From NCBI GenBank assembly GCA_035686365.1, contig DASRZM010000119.1, forward strand, positions 1 through 64,000: a stretch of DNA of 64,000 nt. The letters are read 5' to 3'. Below the pieces are notes generated by a model. It did not search any database. It saw nothing but the letters and a program-made list of their open reading frames with translations, and was not told the DNA's origin. Shown one piece after another: positions 28,361 to 37,106 of this stretch (position 1 is the first letter of the stretch; the number at the start of each line of letters is the position of its first letter). The translations under genes and the position numbers were made by a program. This DNA comes from DASRZM01 sp035686365 (lineage in GTDB: Bacteria; Pseudomonadota; Gammaproteobacteria; Xanthomonadales; Xanthomonadaceae).

Positions 28361-29709
28361 GCACGCCTGCCACCGCCGACCGCCGCGCGCCCAGCCCGTT
28401 CGCCGAGGCGATGCAGCGGGGCTTCGACCCCGCTCGGGCCCCTGGCGGCCACCTGCACTGGCTGCGCGATGCACGCGGCGCGCACCTTGCCGCCTTCCTG
28501 CGCGACGGGCTGCCCGGGCCGCGCGAGGAGGCCTGGCGTTATACGCCGTTGCGCGCGCTCGAGCGCAGGGCTTTCGCACCCTCGGACCCCGAGGCCGCGA
28601 CGCGGGTGATTGCCGGCGATGCACCCGGAGCGCGGCTGGGCTCGATCCGGCTGTGCTTCGTCAACGGCGCACTGCGACCGGAGTTGTCCGACCCGCTGGG
28701 GTCGCTTCCGGAAGGACTGGGCGTGGAGCCGCTGTCCGCGGCGCTGTCGGGACCCCGTCCGCCCGGGTCCCCGCGGCTGCTGTTCCTCGGACGCCGCTAC
28801 GAGCATCCGGCCGATGCCTTTGCGCGCCTGAACACGGCGCTGGCCGTCGATGGCGCGTTGATCCACGTGGCTGCGGGTGCACGCATCGAAGCCACGCTGG
28901 AACTGGTGTTCATCGGCGCCGGCACCGGGACACCGACGTCGTGGCACCTGCGCAACCTCGTGGAACTGGCGGCCGATGCCCGGCTGGACCTGATCGAGCG
29001 GCACGTGTCGATCGATGGCGCCGACGCCCTGGGCAACGTACTCACGCACATCCACGTGGCACGCGGGGCGCGGCTGCGGCACGTGCGCGTGCAGGAGTGC
29101 GACGATGCCGCCCGGCTGTTCGCGCGCACCGAAGCCGCGGTCGCCGGCGAGGGGCTGTACGAGCCGCTGTCTCTGGAACTGGGCGCTGCGCTTTCGCGCC
29201 ACGAACTGAACGTGGACCTGCAGGGCAGGGGCGCATCGGTGCTCACGCGCGGGGCGATGCTGTTGCACGGCCGGCGCCTGTGCGACACCCGGCTTTCGAT
29301 CCGGCACCTGGCGCCCGGGACGACGTCGGACACGCTGTGGCGGGCGATCGCCGAGGACCGCGGCCGCGCCGCCTTCCATGGCGGGATCACGATCGCCGAG
29401 GGCGCCGACGGGTCCGACGCGGCGCTCACCACCCGCAGCCTGCTGCTTTCGGATTCGGCGGAGATCGACGCCCAGCCGGTGCTGGAGATCCACGCCGACG
29501 AGGTCAAGGCCAGCCATGGCGCGACGGTCGGCCAACTGGATCCTGCAGCGATGTTCTACCTGCGCGCGCGCGGCGTGCCCAGGGAGCAGTCGCGCGCGAT
29601 GCTGACCTTCGCGTTCTGCCGCGAGGTCGTGGACGTACTCGAGGACGCAAGCCTGCGCGAGGCGCTGGCCGAACGCCTGCGGGCACGGGTGCCGGGAGCC
29701 GGGCCATGA
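28357..29709 (+). CDS. sufD: Fe-S cluster assembly protein SufD
   Basis: Paralogue of SufB within the SufBC2D complex, needed for iron entry. The 450-residue protein has an N-terminal helical region (WRYTPLRALERRAF) and the beta-helix core with LIHVAAGARIEATLELVFIG, RHLAPGTTSDTLWRAIAED, FHGGITIAEGADGSDA and VKASHGATVGQLD, the last being the SufD histidine motif. It overlaps sufC and sufS by 4 bases at each end. SufD is the least conserved suf gene, as expected here. Confidence 0.95.
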
Positions 29710-30956
29710 GCACGGTCGTTCCGGCAGGCGCCACCGGGCGCGCGTTGGATCCGCTGGCGCTGCGCGCGGACTTCCCGATCTTCGCCCGCCGCATCCACGG
29801 CAAGCCGCTGGTGTACCTGGACAGCGCCAACACCGCGCAGCGGCCGCGCGCCGTGATCGATGCGGTCACGGACTACTACAGCGCGCACAACGCCAACGTC
29901 GCCCGTGCCGTCCATACCCTGGGTGCCGAGGCGACCGAGCTTTACGAAACGGCGCGCAAGAAGCTGGCCGCCTTCGTCGGTGTGCCGCGCCAGGAGCTGG
30001 TGTTCACCTCCGGCACCACCCAGGCGATCAACACGGTGGCCTACAGCTACGCGCTGCCGCGGCTGCGGCCCGGCGACGCGATCGTGGTCACGCAGATGGA
30101 GCACCACGCCAACATCGTGCCCTGGCAGCTGGTGTGCGAGCGCACCGGCGCGCAGCTGCGCGTGGCGCCGATCACCGGATCGGGCGAACTGATCCTGGAG
30201 CGCCTGTACGCGCTGCTGACGCCGGAAGTGAAGCTGCTGGCGCTGATGCACGTGTCCAACGTGCTGGGCACCGTCAATCCGGTCCGCCAGATCTGCCGGG
30301 AGGCGAAGCGGCGCGGCATCCCGGTGCTGGTCGACGGCTCCCAGGCGGTGCCGCACATGCCGGTGGAAATCCCGCGGCTGGGCTGCGACTTCTATGCGCT
30401 CACGGGCCACAAGATGTTCGGTCCGACCGGCACCGGCGCGCTGTGGGCGCGGGCCATGCATCTGGAATCGATGCCGCCGTTCTTCGGCGGTGGCGAAATG
30501 ATCGAGCAGGTGCGCTTTGACGGCACCGTGTTCGCGAAGCCGCCGCACAAGTTCGAGGCCGGCACCCCGAACATCGCCGGATTCATCGGACTGGCGGCGG
30601 CGATCGATTACCTGCAGGGCGTGGGAATGGATCGCATTGCTGCCTATGAGGCGGGGCTGCGCGATTACGCGGCGCAGGCGCTGGCGGCGGTGCCCGGCAT
30701 CCGCCTGTTCGGCACCGCCGAGGGCAAGGCGCCGGTATTCTCGTTCCTGATCGAGGGTGCGCATGCGCACGATCTGGCGACGCTGCTGGACCTGGAGGGG
30801 ATCGCGGTGCGGTCCGGGCACCACTGCGCGCATCCGCTGATGCAGTTCTATGGGGTGGCAGCCACCTGTCGCGCTTCGCTGGCGTTCTACAACACGCGCG
30901 AGGATGTCGATGCACTCGTCGCGGCGATCGGCAGGGTCAGGTGCATGCTGGGGTGA
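29706..30956 (+). CDS. sufS: Cysteine desulfurase SufS
   Basis: PLP enzyme that releases sulfur from cysteine as a persulfide. The 416-residue protein carries the PLP lysine Lys236 in LTGHKMFGPTG and the catalytic Cys374 in SGHHCAHPLM, a group II arrangement. Such enzymes normally need SufE or SufU to accept sulfur; neither is encoded in this window, so the partner must be elsewhere. The start overlaps the sufD stop by 4 bases. A 341-base gap with a long repeat follows. Confidence 0.96.
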   Translation: MSTVVPAGATGRALDPLALRADFPIFARRIHGKPLVYLDSANTAQRPRAVIDAVTDYYSAHNANVARAVHTLGAEATELYETARKKLAAFVGVPRQELVFTSGTTQAINTVAYSYALPRLRPGDAIVVTQMEHHANIVPWQLVCERTGAQLRVAPITGSGELILERLYALLTPEVKLLALMHVSNVLGTVNPVRQICREAKRRGIPVLVDGSQAVPHMPVEIPRLGCDFYALTGHKMFGPTGTGALWARAMHLESMPPFFGGGEMIEQVRFDGTVFAKPPHKFEAGTPNIAGFIGLAAAIDYLQGVGMDRIAAYEAGLRDYAAQALAAVPGIRLFGTAEGKAPVFSFLIEGAHAHDLATLLDLEGIAVRSGHHCAHPLMQFYGVAATCRASLAFYNTREDVDALVAAIGRVRCMLG

Positions 30957-30995
30957 TCGGCACTTGGCTCGAGGCGGGTCGCATGATCGGCTCCG

Positions 30996-31259
30996 CGCAC
31001 TGTCGCATCGATGGCACATCCGCTCCGTAGGCCGGCCCGCGAGCCGGTGACGGTTTCCGGGGCCGCCATAAGTACATCCCTGTAGGCTGCGGACGCGCCA
31101 TCCCTGGCGCGTACGCCCCCGGAAACCGTCCCCGCCCCGCGGTCCTCACGCTTCCGTTTCGTATCGTCATCGCGCTGTAGGAGCCGGCGTTGCCGGCGAT
31201 CCGCACTGTGACAACACCCCGTCAATGCGCGTGGGAGCGGCCCATGGCCGCGATCGGGG
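30996..31259. repeat. Composite palindromic repeat, family B, copy 1
   Basis: This copy nearly fills the 341-base gap between sufS and the GNAT gene, which has no gene. Order of parts: a left unit ending CGCTCCGTAG; a palindrome with perfect 14-bp arms GACGGTTTCCGGGG (31049-31062) and CCCCGGAAACCGTC (31117-31130) around a nested GCGCC/GGCGC hairpin; a C-rich spacer; a REP-like hairpin with GCCGGC arms (31177-31203); and a second REP with GCGGCC arms near 31234-31248. Highly similar copies lie at 41.8, 50.2 and 61.0 kb. Confidence 0.85.
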
Positions 31260-31297
31260 CGCGACACGGTTCGGGTCCGATCGATTAGCATTCGCGC

Positions 31298-31840
31298 ATG
31301 CCCGAAACCACGCCACTGAGTTTCCGCCTGGCCGGCGAAGCCGACATCGATGCCGTCGTTGCGCTGGTCGAATCGGCCTATCGCGGGGAGGTGAGTCGCC
31401 GGGGCTGGACCACCGAGGCCGACCTGCTGGACGGGCGGCGCACCGGGCGCGACGAGATCGAGGCGCTGATGAGGGCGCCTGGCAGCGACTTCTTGCTGGC
31501 CGAGCGCGGCGGCGAGGCAGTTGCCAGCGCGCATGTGCAGCGGTGCGGGGAACACGCGTGGTTCGGCATGTTCGCGGTCCGCCCGACGCTGCAGGGCAGC
31601 GGCGTGGGCCGCGCGTTGCTGGTCGAGGCCGAGCGCCTTGCGCGCGTGGAGTGGAGTTGTTCGGAGATGCGCATGACGGTGATTTCGGTGCGCGAGGAGC
31701 TGATCGCCTGGTACCTGCGGCGCGGCTACCGCCGAACCGGTCAGTACGAGCCGTTTCCGTATGGCGACGAGCGCTTCGGCATCCCGCGTCGCGACGATCT
31801 GAAATTCGAGCTGCTGGTCAAGCCACTGGAGGCTGGATGA
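31298..31840 (+). CDS. GNAT-family N-acetyltransferase
   Basis: A 180-residue acetyltransferase of the GNAT fold: residues 1-60 with ADIDAVVALVESAYRGE, the acetyl-CoA pyrophosphate loop PTLQGSGVGRALL near residue 105, and the final strand region AWYLRRGYRRTGQYEPFPY. The substrate is unknown. TTAGCA lies 8-13 bases before the ATG with no Shine-Dalgarno sequence, so the mRNA could be leaderless and promoter-driven from inside the repeat flank. It overlaps the Rieske gene by 4 bases. Its position after suf genes may be chance. Confidence 0.88.
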   Translation: MPETTPLSFRLAGEADIDAVVALVESAYRGEVSRRGWTTEADLLDGRRTGRDEIEALMRAPGSDFLLAERGGEAVASAHVQRCGEHAWFGMFAVRPTLQGSGVGRALLVEAERLARVEWSCSEMRMTVISVREELIAWYLRRGYRRTGQYEPFPYGDERFGIPRRDDLKFELLVKPLEAG

Positions 31841-32172
31841 GCACCGCGCAGGAGCTGGCCGGCTGGGTGCGCGTATGTGCCGAGCACGAACTGGCCGAGG
31901 GAGACTTCCGCGTGGTCTTCGACGGCGACACGGCGATCGCGGTGTTTCGCTGCGAAGGTGGGCTGCACGCGGTGGAGGACGTGTGCACGCACGACGGCGC
32001 CGAGCTCGCCGGCGGCCCGGTCGAGGGCTGCGTGGTCGAGTGCCCGCGCCATGGCGCCCGCTTCGACCTGCGCACCGGCGCGGTGCTGGCGCCGCCGGCC
32101 TGTCTGCCCATTGCGGTGTTTCCCCTGCGCGTCCACGACGGCACGATCTATACGCGCGACGACCGCGACTGA
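31837..32172 (+). CDS. Rieske-type [2Fe-2S] ferredoxin protein
   Basis: A 111-residue soluble Rieske protein. The cluster ligands are Cys50/His52 in CTHDGAEL and Cys69/His72 in CPRHGARFD, the standard C-x-H ... C-x2-H pattern, as in dioxygenase ferredoxins and NirD-like proteins. It is the last gene of the suf region, overlapping the GNAT gene by 4 bases; similar proteins trail suf operons in several bacteria, suggesting a cluster carrier or an electron donor. The redox partner is not identifiable. Confidence 0.9.
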   Translation: MSTAQELAGWVRVCAEHELAEGDFRVVFDGDTAIAVFRCEGGLHAVEDVCTHDGAELAGGPVEGCVVECPRHGARFDLRTGAVLAPPACLPIAVFPLRVHDGTIYTRDDRD

Positions 32173-32213
32173 GCATCGCCGACGGTCCGGCGCGGTGTGC
32201 GACGGACCGTGGA

Positions 32214-32304
32214 ATTTCGGGACAGGTTCGGAGATTCGCGCGCTAGGGATGGCGTGCCAGCAGATCGGTTACAAGAGTGCGCGAATCCGGACGAGTCCGG
32301 ACCG
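32214..32304. repeat. Degenerate family-A hairpin repeat between convergent Rieske and atoE-like genes
   Basis: The segment starting GGGACAGGTTCGGAGATTCGC, then a GCGCGC box and ATGGCG, is a decayed version of hairpins 1 and 2 of the 1.1-kb copy. The stems contain several mismatches, and GTCCGGAC near 32295 is the remnant of hairpin 4. It fills most of the gap 32173-32304. Confidence 0.5.
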
Positions 32305-33702
32305 TCACCAGACCGGCGCGTACGTGACCAGCAGCGCCGTGAGGCCGTACAGCAGCACGAACGGCAGCACCAGGTATCCCATCACGTCGCGCGCGTGGAT
32401 GGCGACGCCGGCGCCCATGATAGGGAGCACGATCAGCAGGAAGAAGGGCTGCAGCAGGTTGGTGGAGGTCTCGCCGTAGGCGACCGCCATGGCGATGCGT
32501 GCGACGAACGCCTGGCGCTCGGCCTCGGGCAGGCCGGCGGCCAGACCCAGTGCCGCTTCGGTCAGTGACGGTCCCACCACCGCCCATTCCCCGCCGGCCG
32601 ATGGAATCGCGAAATTGACCAGCGCACCGCAGAACTGCGCGATCACCGGGAGCGTGGTCAGGGTCGCGCCACCGGCCAGCCATTCCGAGGTCAGGGTGCC
32701 GAGCCCCGAGAACATCATGATGCCCATGATCCCGGCGTAGAACGGGTACTGGAACACGATGCCGGAAATGTTGGTGCAGGCGCGCTTCATCGCGACCACG
32801 TAGCGCATCGGCGTGCGGTGGGCCATCAGGCCCAGCGCGAGGAACAGGAAGATCATGATGTTCAGGTCCAGATCGAAACCGCTGGACCAGAAGTGGCGCA
32901 CGACGTACCACAGCGCTGCCAGCGCGATGAGCAGCTGCAGCCACGGGCCGTTGTTCAGGCGGTCCGAGACGCTGGACCCGTCGAGTCGATGGCTCTCGGC
33001 TTCTTCCTTGACGCTGCCGTGGGGCTGCTCGTCCGGGCTGCACAGGTCCTGGAGCGTCCGGGTTGCATGCGCCGCCGGCCGGATCCACCACATCAGCACC
33101 GGGATCACCAGGAAGTAGAGCGCGATGTAGAACGCGTTCATCGGGCTCCCGAGCGTGGTCGACGCCGGCAATGTGCGGTCGAGCACGCCGGACTCGATCA
33201 GGAAGTTGCCCTCGGTGTTGAGCAGCAGGGGAATCGAGCTCGACAGACCGGAAACCCAGGGCTGGCTGGACAGATACACGCAGGCGACCAGGTAAGCGTA
33301 ATCGACGCCTTCCACCCGCCGTGCCAGCTCGCGCGCCAGCACGGCCGCCAGCACGACCCAGCCCCAGCTGACCAGGCTGAACAGTCCGCCGGCGACCAGC
33401 ACCAGCACATAGACCGCGCCGGGCGTCCGCGCCAGGCCGGTCAGGCGGTCCAGGGTCCGGGCGACGACCGGAGACAGCGCGATGGCATAGCCGGTGGTCA
33501 GGATCAGCACCATCTGCATCCCGAACTCCAGCAGCATCCAGAATCCGCGGTACCAGTGCGCGGTCAGTTCGTTGAAGCCGGATCCGGTGAGCGCGTAGGC
33601 CAGCGCACCGGTCAGCAGGGTCAGGACCAGCGCGAAGACAAAGGGCTCCGGAATCCAGCGACGCAGGTGATGCGCCAGGAAGCTGCCCACCGAATCGGTC
33701 AT
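32305..33702 (-). CDS. Short-chain fatty acid transporter, AtoE family
   Basis: A 465-residue inner-membrane protein with about 12 predicted helices and the AtoE/TIGR00366 architecture: WYRGFWMLLEFGMQM, VSWGWVVLAAVLARELARR, NTEGNFLIESG and the C-terminal NFAIPSAGGEWAVVGPS and YGETSTNLLQPFF motifs. E. coli AtoE takes up short-chain fatty acids such as butyrate; here no atoDAB genes are adjacent, so the substrate is inferred only. A cytoplasmic loop at residues about 215-245 is charged. It is the last gene of the SET/HutD/AtoE co-directional set. Confidence 0.88.
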   Translation of the reverse strand: MTDSVGSFLAHHLRRWIPEPFVFALVLTLLTGALAYALTGSGFNELTAHWYRGFWMLLEFGMQMVLILTTGYAIALSPVVARTLDRLTGLARTPGAVYVLVLVAGGLFSLVSWGWVVLAAVLARELARRVEGVDYAYLVACVYLSSQPWVSGLSSSIPLLLNTEGNFLIESGVLDRTLPASTTLGSPMNAFYIALYFLVIPVLMWWIRPAAHATRTLQDLCSPDEQPHGSVKEEAESHRLDGSSVSDRLNNGPWLQLLIALAALWYVVRHFWSSGFDLDLNIMIFLFLALGLMAHRTPMRYVVAMKRACTNISGIVFQYPFYAGIMGIMMFSGLGTLTSEWLAGGATLTTLPVIAQFCGALVNFAIPSAGGEWAVVGPSLTEAALGLAAGLPEAERQAFVARIAMAVAYGETSTNLLQPFFLLIVLPIMGAGVAIHARDVMGYLVLPFVLLYGLTALLVTYAPVW

Positions 33703-33761
33703 GTGCGAGTGCCCCTCAGAAGAAAGGTCCGATCAGGCCCATCCGGAACCCGTTGCGCACC

Positions 33762-34349
33762 CTACAGGGTTTCGCGGCGGCAGATCCTCGCAAGCAGGAT
33801 CTCGCCGCCGCCATCGAGTATGCAGCGGGTCGGCGCGCTGGGCTCCGGAACCAGCAGGCAGGCGTCGCCGGCTTCTGCCGGCGGTTCCCCGGGCCGGTCC
33901 TTGAACACCGCATGACCTTGCAGCACGAAGAACAGCCAGCGCACGTCCTGCTCTGGGAAGAACACCATCGGTCCGACCAGCGGCCGGTGCAGCACCTGCG
34001 CCTGGACGGCATCGCGGCGCCAGATCAGGTTGAACACCTCGGTGCGGCTTTCCACGACCGCGTCCGGAGCCAGTTCTCCCGGAAAATCCGCGCGCCCATG
34101 CGGCGGTGCCAGCTGCTGCAGGGAGCCGTCCGCGAAGATCAGTCGCAGCCCATCGCCGCCCAGCAGCACCAGTGCGCGGTCGCATCCCGGATACTCCGAA
34201 AAGGTGCAATCGGCGTCGATTTCGGCCACCGAGGCGCGCCACAGCCAGGCCTCCCCGGTGGGCTCGCGCAGGATCTCGCGGGTCCAGCCCAGGCCGTTAC
34301 GCCAGCGCTCGCGCCGGTGCTCATTGGCGGGCAGCCGTCGCGCCTGCAT
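33762..34349 (-). CDS. HutD-family protein
   Basis: A 195-residue cupin-like protein of the HutD/Ves family. It begins MQARRLPANEHRRERWRNG, the conserved WRNGGG-like entry, followed by TREILREP, WRASVAEIDADCTFSEYPG and DRALVLLGGDGL, all characteristic. HutD is implicated in histidine use in Pseudomonas and Ves in cold response; no hut genes are here. The start at 34349 has a GGAGCACC ribosome site and lies inside the 3' end of the SET gene (29-base overlap), so the two are probably coupled. Confidence 0.85.
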   Translation of the reverse strand: MQARRLPANEHRRERWRNGLGWTREILREPTGEAWLWRASVAEIDADCTFSEYPGCDRALVLLGGDGLRLIFADGSLQQLAPPHGRADFPGELAPDAVVESRTEVFNLIWRRDAVQAQVLHRPLVGPMVFFPEQDVRWLFFVLQGHAVFKDRPGEPPAEAGDACLLVPEPSAPTRCILDGGGEILLARICRRETL

Positions 34350-34815
34350 CGGTGCTCCGCAGCAGTGCTGCCAGATCCTGCGTGGACCGGCGCAGGCTCT
34401 CGGCCCAGGGCCAGCCGATGATTTCCTCGCCCGTGGGTGCGTCCCGATACGGCTCGCGCTGGTTCTCGCCCAGCAGGTGGCGGTAGTCGACGGTGACCTC
34501 GGTTCCAGCCGGCAGGTCGGCGGCGGCAAACACGAAGCCCAGGTGCCACAAGCCCGTCGGCGCGAAACTGTGGTTGAGGTGGCATTCGGGAGGCCAGTCC
34601 GGGCTCAGCGTGTAGAAGTCCTCGAACCAGCGCGCTGCAGTCGCCCACGCGGCGTCCGGCTGCGGCATCGCGTGGATCTGCGCGGCGCGGTACACGGTGT
34701 CGATGGCATCCGGTGCCACCACAACCCGGCCGGCAGCCACCGGCTCGTCCAGGAACAGCCCCTTGCCTGCACCTTCGATCCGCGACGGGGCAATGCGGTG
34801 ACGCGGGAGGACCAT
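34321..34815 (-). CDS. SET-domain protein
   Basis: A 164-residue SET-domain protein. It opens RIEGAGKGLFLDEPVAAG, the usual SET-I entry that binds S-adenosylmethionine, has CHLNHSFAPT, a NHSxxP variant of the SET motif, and ends the domain with PAGTEVTVDYRHLLG, matching the ELTxDY signature. It lacks a post-SET cysteine cluster. Bacterial SET proteins of this small type methylate protein lysines or are uncharacterised. It starts a three-gene set with the HutD-like protein and the AtoE-like transporter. A different SET protein lies at 41.3 kb. Confidence 0.85.
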   Translation of the reverse strand: MVLPRHRIAPSRIEGAGKGLFLDEPVAAGRVVVAPDAIDTVYRAAQIHAMPQPDAAWATAARWFEDFYTLSPDWPPECHLNHSFAPTGLWHLGFVFAAADLPAGTEVTVDYRHLLGENQREPYRDAPTGEEIIGWPWAESLRRSTQDLAALLRSTDAGATAARQ

Positions 34816-34941
34816 GCGGTTCGCCGTGCAGCCGGGGCCTCACAGTCTAGCGCCACGCCGGGATCCGGCCGACGGCGCCGGTCGCTGCCGACCGGGCCGG
34901 GCGAGCCCGGAATGCCCGGCCCGGACCATTGGCCGATCGAA

Positions 34942-34999
34942 AGGGCCCCTCGCCGCCCGGCGGCTCCGGGGGTTTGGCCGTCGGACGACGAGGGGCCCT
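34942..34999 (-). terminator. Inverted repeat downstream of comEA
   Basis: AGGGCCCCTCG at 34942-34952 pairs perfectly with CGAGGGGCCCT at 34989-34999 across a 36-base loop that itself contains GC-rich pairing. It lies 41 bases beyond the comEA stop on the minus strand and upstream of the SET gene. There is no U-tract. The rest of the 225-base gap (34816-35040) shows nothing else. Confidence 0.45.
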
Positions 35000-35040
35000 G
35001 GAGGGACGTGCCGGGGGAACTCGCGCCCGGCGCCCCATGC

Positions 35041-35334
35041 CTATTGCTGCGACGAGGGAGCGGATCCTCCCAACGCGATCCGGTCGCGGTTCTTCTCGAC
35101 CGTCTTCAGGCCGATGCCCTTGACCTCGACCAGCTGGTCGGCGCTGCGGAACGGGCCGTGCGCCTCGCGCCAGGCGACGATCGCCTCGGCCTTGGACAGG
35201 CCCACGCCGTTCAGGGTCTGGGCGATCTGGGCGGCATCGGCGCTGTTGATGTCGACGCGATCCGCCGCGAGGGCGGCGCCGGCCAGCGCCAGCGAAAGGA
35301 CGAGGGACTGCAGCAGCATTCGGAACGAGTTCAT
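35041..35334 (-). CDS. ComEA-family helix-hairpin-helix DNA-binding protein
   Basis: A 97-residue exported protein: a signal peptide (residues 1 to about 23, MLLQSLVLSLALAGAALAA) then a single ComEA domain with two helix-hairpin-helix motifs, VDINSADAAQIAQTLNGVG and LVEVKGIGLKTVEKNRD. Proteobacterial ComEA binds incoming DNA in the periplasm during natural transformation, but small ComEA-like proteins also occur outside competent species. The start at 35334 has a CAGGAGAAG ribosome site. A 236-base gap to the divergent M20 gene follows. Confidence 0.9.
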   Translation of the reverse strand: MNSFRMLLQSLVLSLALAGAALAADRVDINSADAAQIAQTLNGVGLSKAEAIVAWREAHGPFRSADQLVEVKGIGLKTVEKNRDRIALGGSAPSSQQ

Positions 35335-35570
35335 GGACTTCTCCTGGATGGTGGTCGCGGCATCGGGTGACGCCGGCGGAATCCATCGTGGCGGCAGGAC
35401 GGGCGCGCCGGCATCGACCAAAGGCGGTTTGCGGGGTCGTCCCTGCGCCCGCGCGCGTGTCGGCAATTGGATTACAGGAGCCCCGCACGCGCCGGCGGGC
35501 GCGCCCTCGAAACGGCGCCTTCGCCACCGGACTGTTAAACTCTGCGCCGTTTTTGCCGCCGGGATCACCG

Positions 35571-37049
35571 ATGGACAGCCCCAACGCCGAACGCTTCATC
35601 GCCGGGATCTGGGACGACGAGATCGTCCCGCAGCTCACCGAGTACATCCGGATCCCGAACAAGTCGCCAATGTTCGACGCCAAGTGGGCCGAGCACGGCT
35701 ACATGGACGATGCGGTGAAGCTGATGGAGGGCTGGGCGCGTGCGCAGCCGATCACGGGCATGACCGTGGAGGTGGTGCGCCTGCCCGGCCGGACGCCGCT
35801 GATCTTCATCGACATCCCCGGCCAGGGTGAGGACTGCGTGCTGCTGTACGGTCACCTGGACAAGCAGCCGGAGATGACCGGCTGGGCCGACGACCTGGGC
35901 CCCTGGAAGCCGGTCCTGCGCGACGGCAAGCTGTACGGACGTGGCGGCGCCGACGACGGCTACGCGATCTTCGGCTCGCTGGCCGCGATCATGGCGCTGC
36001 AGCAACAGAAGATTCCGCACAGCCGCTGCGTGGTCATCATCGAGGGCTGCGAGGAGTCCGGGAGCTACGACCTGCCGTACTACGTGGACCATCTGGCCGA
36101 CCGCATCGGCAGCCCTTCGCTGGTGGTGTGCCTGGACTCGGGCTGCGGCAACTACGACCAGCTCTGGTGCACGACCTCGCTGCGCGGAATGAGCGGTGGC
36201 AGTCTCACCGTTTCGGTCCTCGGGGAGGGGGTCCACTCCGGGGACGCCTCCGGCATCGTGCCCTCCAGCTTCCGCGTGCTGCGGCAGCTGCTCTCGCGCA
36301 TCGAGGACGCGGCGACCGGACGCATCCAGCTGGAGGAACTGTTCGCCGAAATCCCTCCCGGGCGCCTGGAGCAGGCGCGCGCCGCCGCGCAGGTGCTCGG
36401 CGATGCGGTCTGGGACAAGTTTCCGTTCCTGCCCGGCATGCGACCGATGCACGCGGACAACACCGAGCTGGTACTCAACCGCACCTGGCGCCCCGCGCTC
36501 TCGATCACCGGCCTGGAGGGTGCGCCGGCGCTGGACAACGCCGGCAACGTGCTGCGACCGCACACGTCGGCGAAGCTGTCCCTGCGCCTGCCGCCGACCG
36601 TCGACGCGGCGAGTGCCGGCGAAGTCCTCAAGCGCACGCTGCTGGAGGATCCGCCGTACGGTGCCCGGATCGAGTTTGCGCAGGAGAAGTCCGCCAGCGG
36701 CTGGAATGCTCCGGCGATGGCGCCCTGGCTGGAGACGGCGATCGGCAAGGCGTCCATGGAATTCTTCGGCAAGCCGCCGGTGTACATGGGCGAGGGCGGG
36801 ACGATTCCGTTCATGGGCATGCTCGGGGAGAAGTTTCCCGGGGCCCAGTTCGTCATCACCGGCGTGCTTGGTCCGCACTCCAATGCACACGGTCCCAACG
36901 AGTTCCTGCACATCGCCACGGGCAAGCGTGTCACGGCATCGGTTGCGCGGGTCCTGGCGGAGCACTTCCAGGCCAGCGGGCGCGGCGAGACCGCCGGAGT
37001 CGCCGTACAGGCGGGTGGCGGCGCACACGGCGATCATGGTTGCTGCTGA
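35571..37049 (+). CDS. M20-family metallopeptidase
   Basis: A 492-residue M20 (dipeptidase/ArgE/CPG2-like) peptidase. Zinc ligands and catalysis are seen in CVLLYGHLDKQPE (His and Asp), RGGADDGYAI (Asp), IIEGCEESGS (Glu pair) and near the end GVLGPHSNAHGPNEFL (His). The dimerisation/lid domain spans roughly residues 205-370. A Gly/His/Cys tail (AGGGAHGDHGCC) is unusual and could bind metal. No signal peptide, so cytosolic. A TTAAACT box at 35535-35541 may be a -10 element. Confidence 0.93.
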   Translation: MDSPNAERFIAGIWDDEIVPQLTEYIRIPNKSPMFDAKWAEHGYMDDAVKLMEGWARAQPITGMTVEVVRLPGRTPLIFIDIPGQGEDCVLLYGHLDKQPEMTGWADDLGPWKPVLRDGKLYGRGGADDGYAIFGSLAAIMALQQQKIPHSRCVVIIEGCEESGSYDLPYYVDHLADRIGSPSLVVCLDSGCGNYDQLWCTTSLRGMSGGSLTVSVLGEGVHSGDASGIVPSSFRVLRQLLSRIEDAATGRIQLEELFAEIPPGRLEQARAAAQVLGDAVWDKFPFLPGMRPMHADNTELVLNRTWRPALSITGLEGAPALDNAGNVLRPHTSAKLSLRLPPTVDAASAGEVLKRTLLEDPPYGARIEFAQEKSASGWNAPAMAPWLETAIGKASMEFFGKPPVYMGEGGTIPFMGMLGEKFPGAQFVITGVLGPHSNAHGPNEFLHIATGKRVTASVARVLAEHFQASGRGETAGVAVQAGGGAHGDHGCC

Positions 37050-37106
37050 TTCACGCTGCGTGGACGTGGCGTCGCGTAATTCGTCGCGCCGCCCGCTCGA
37101 GCGATC

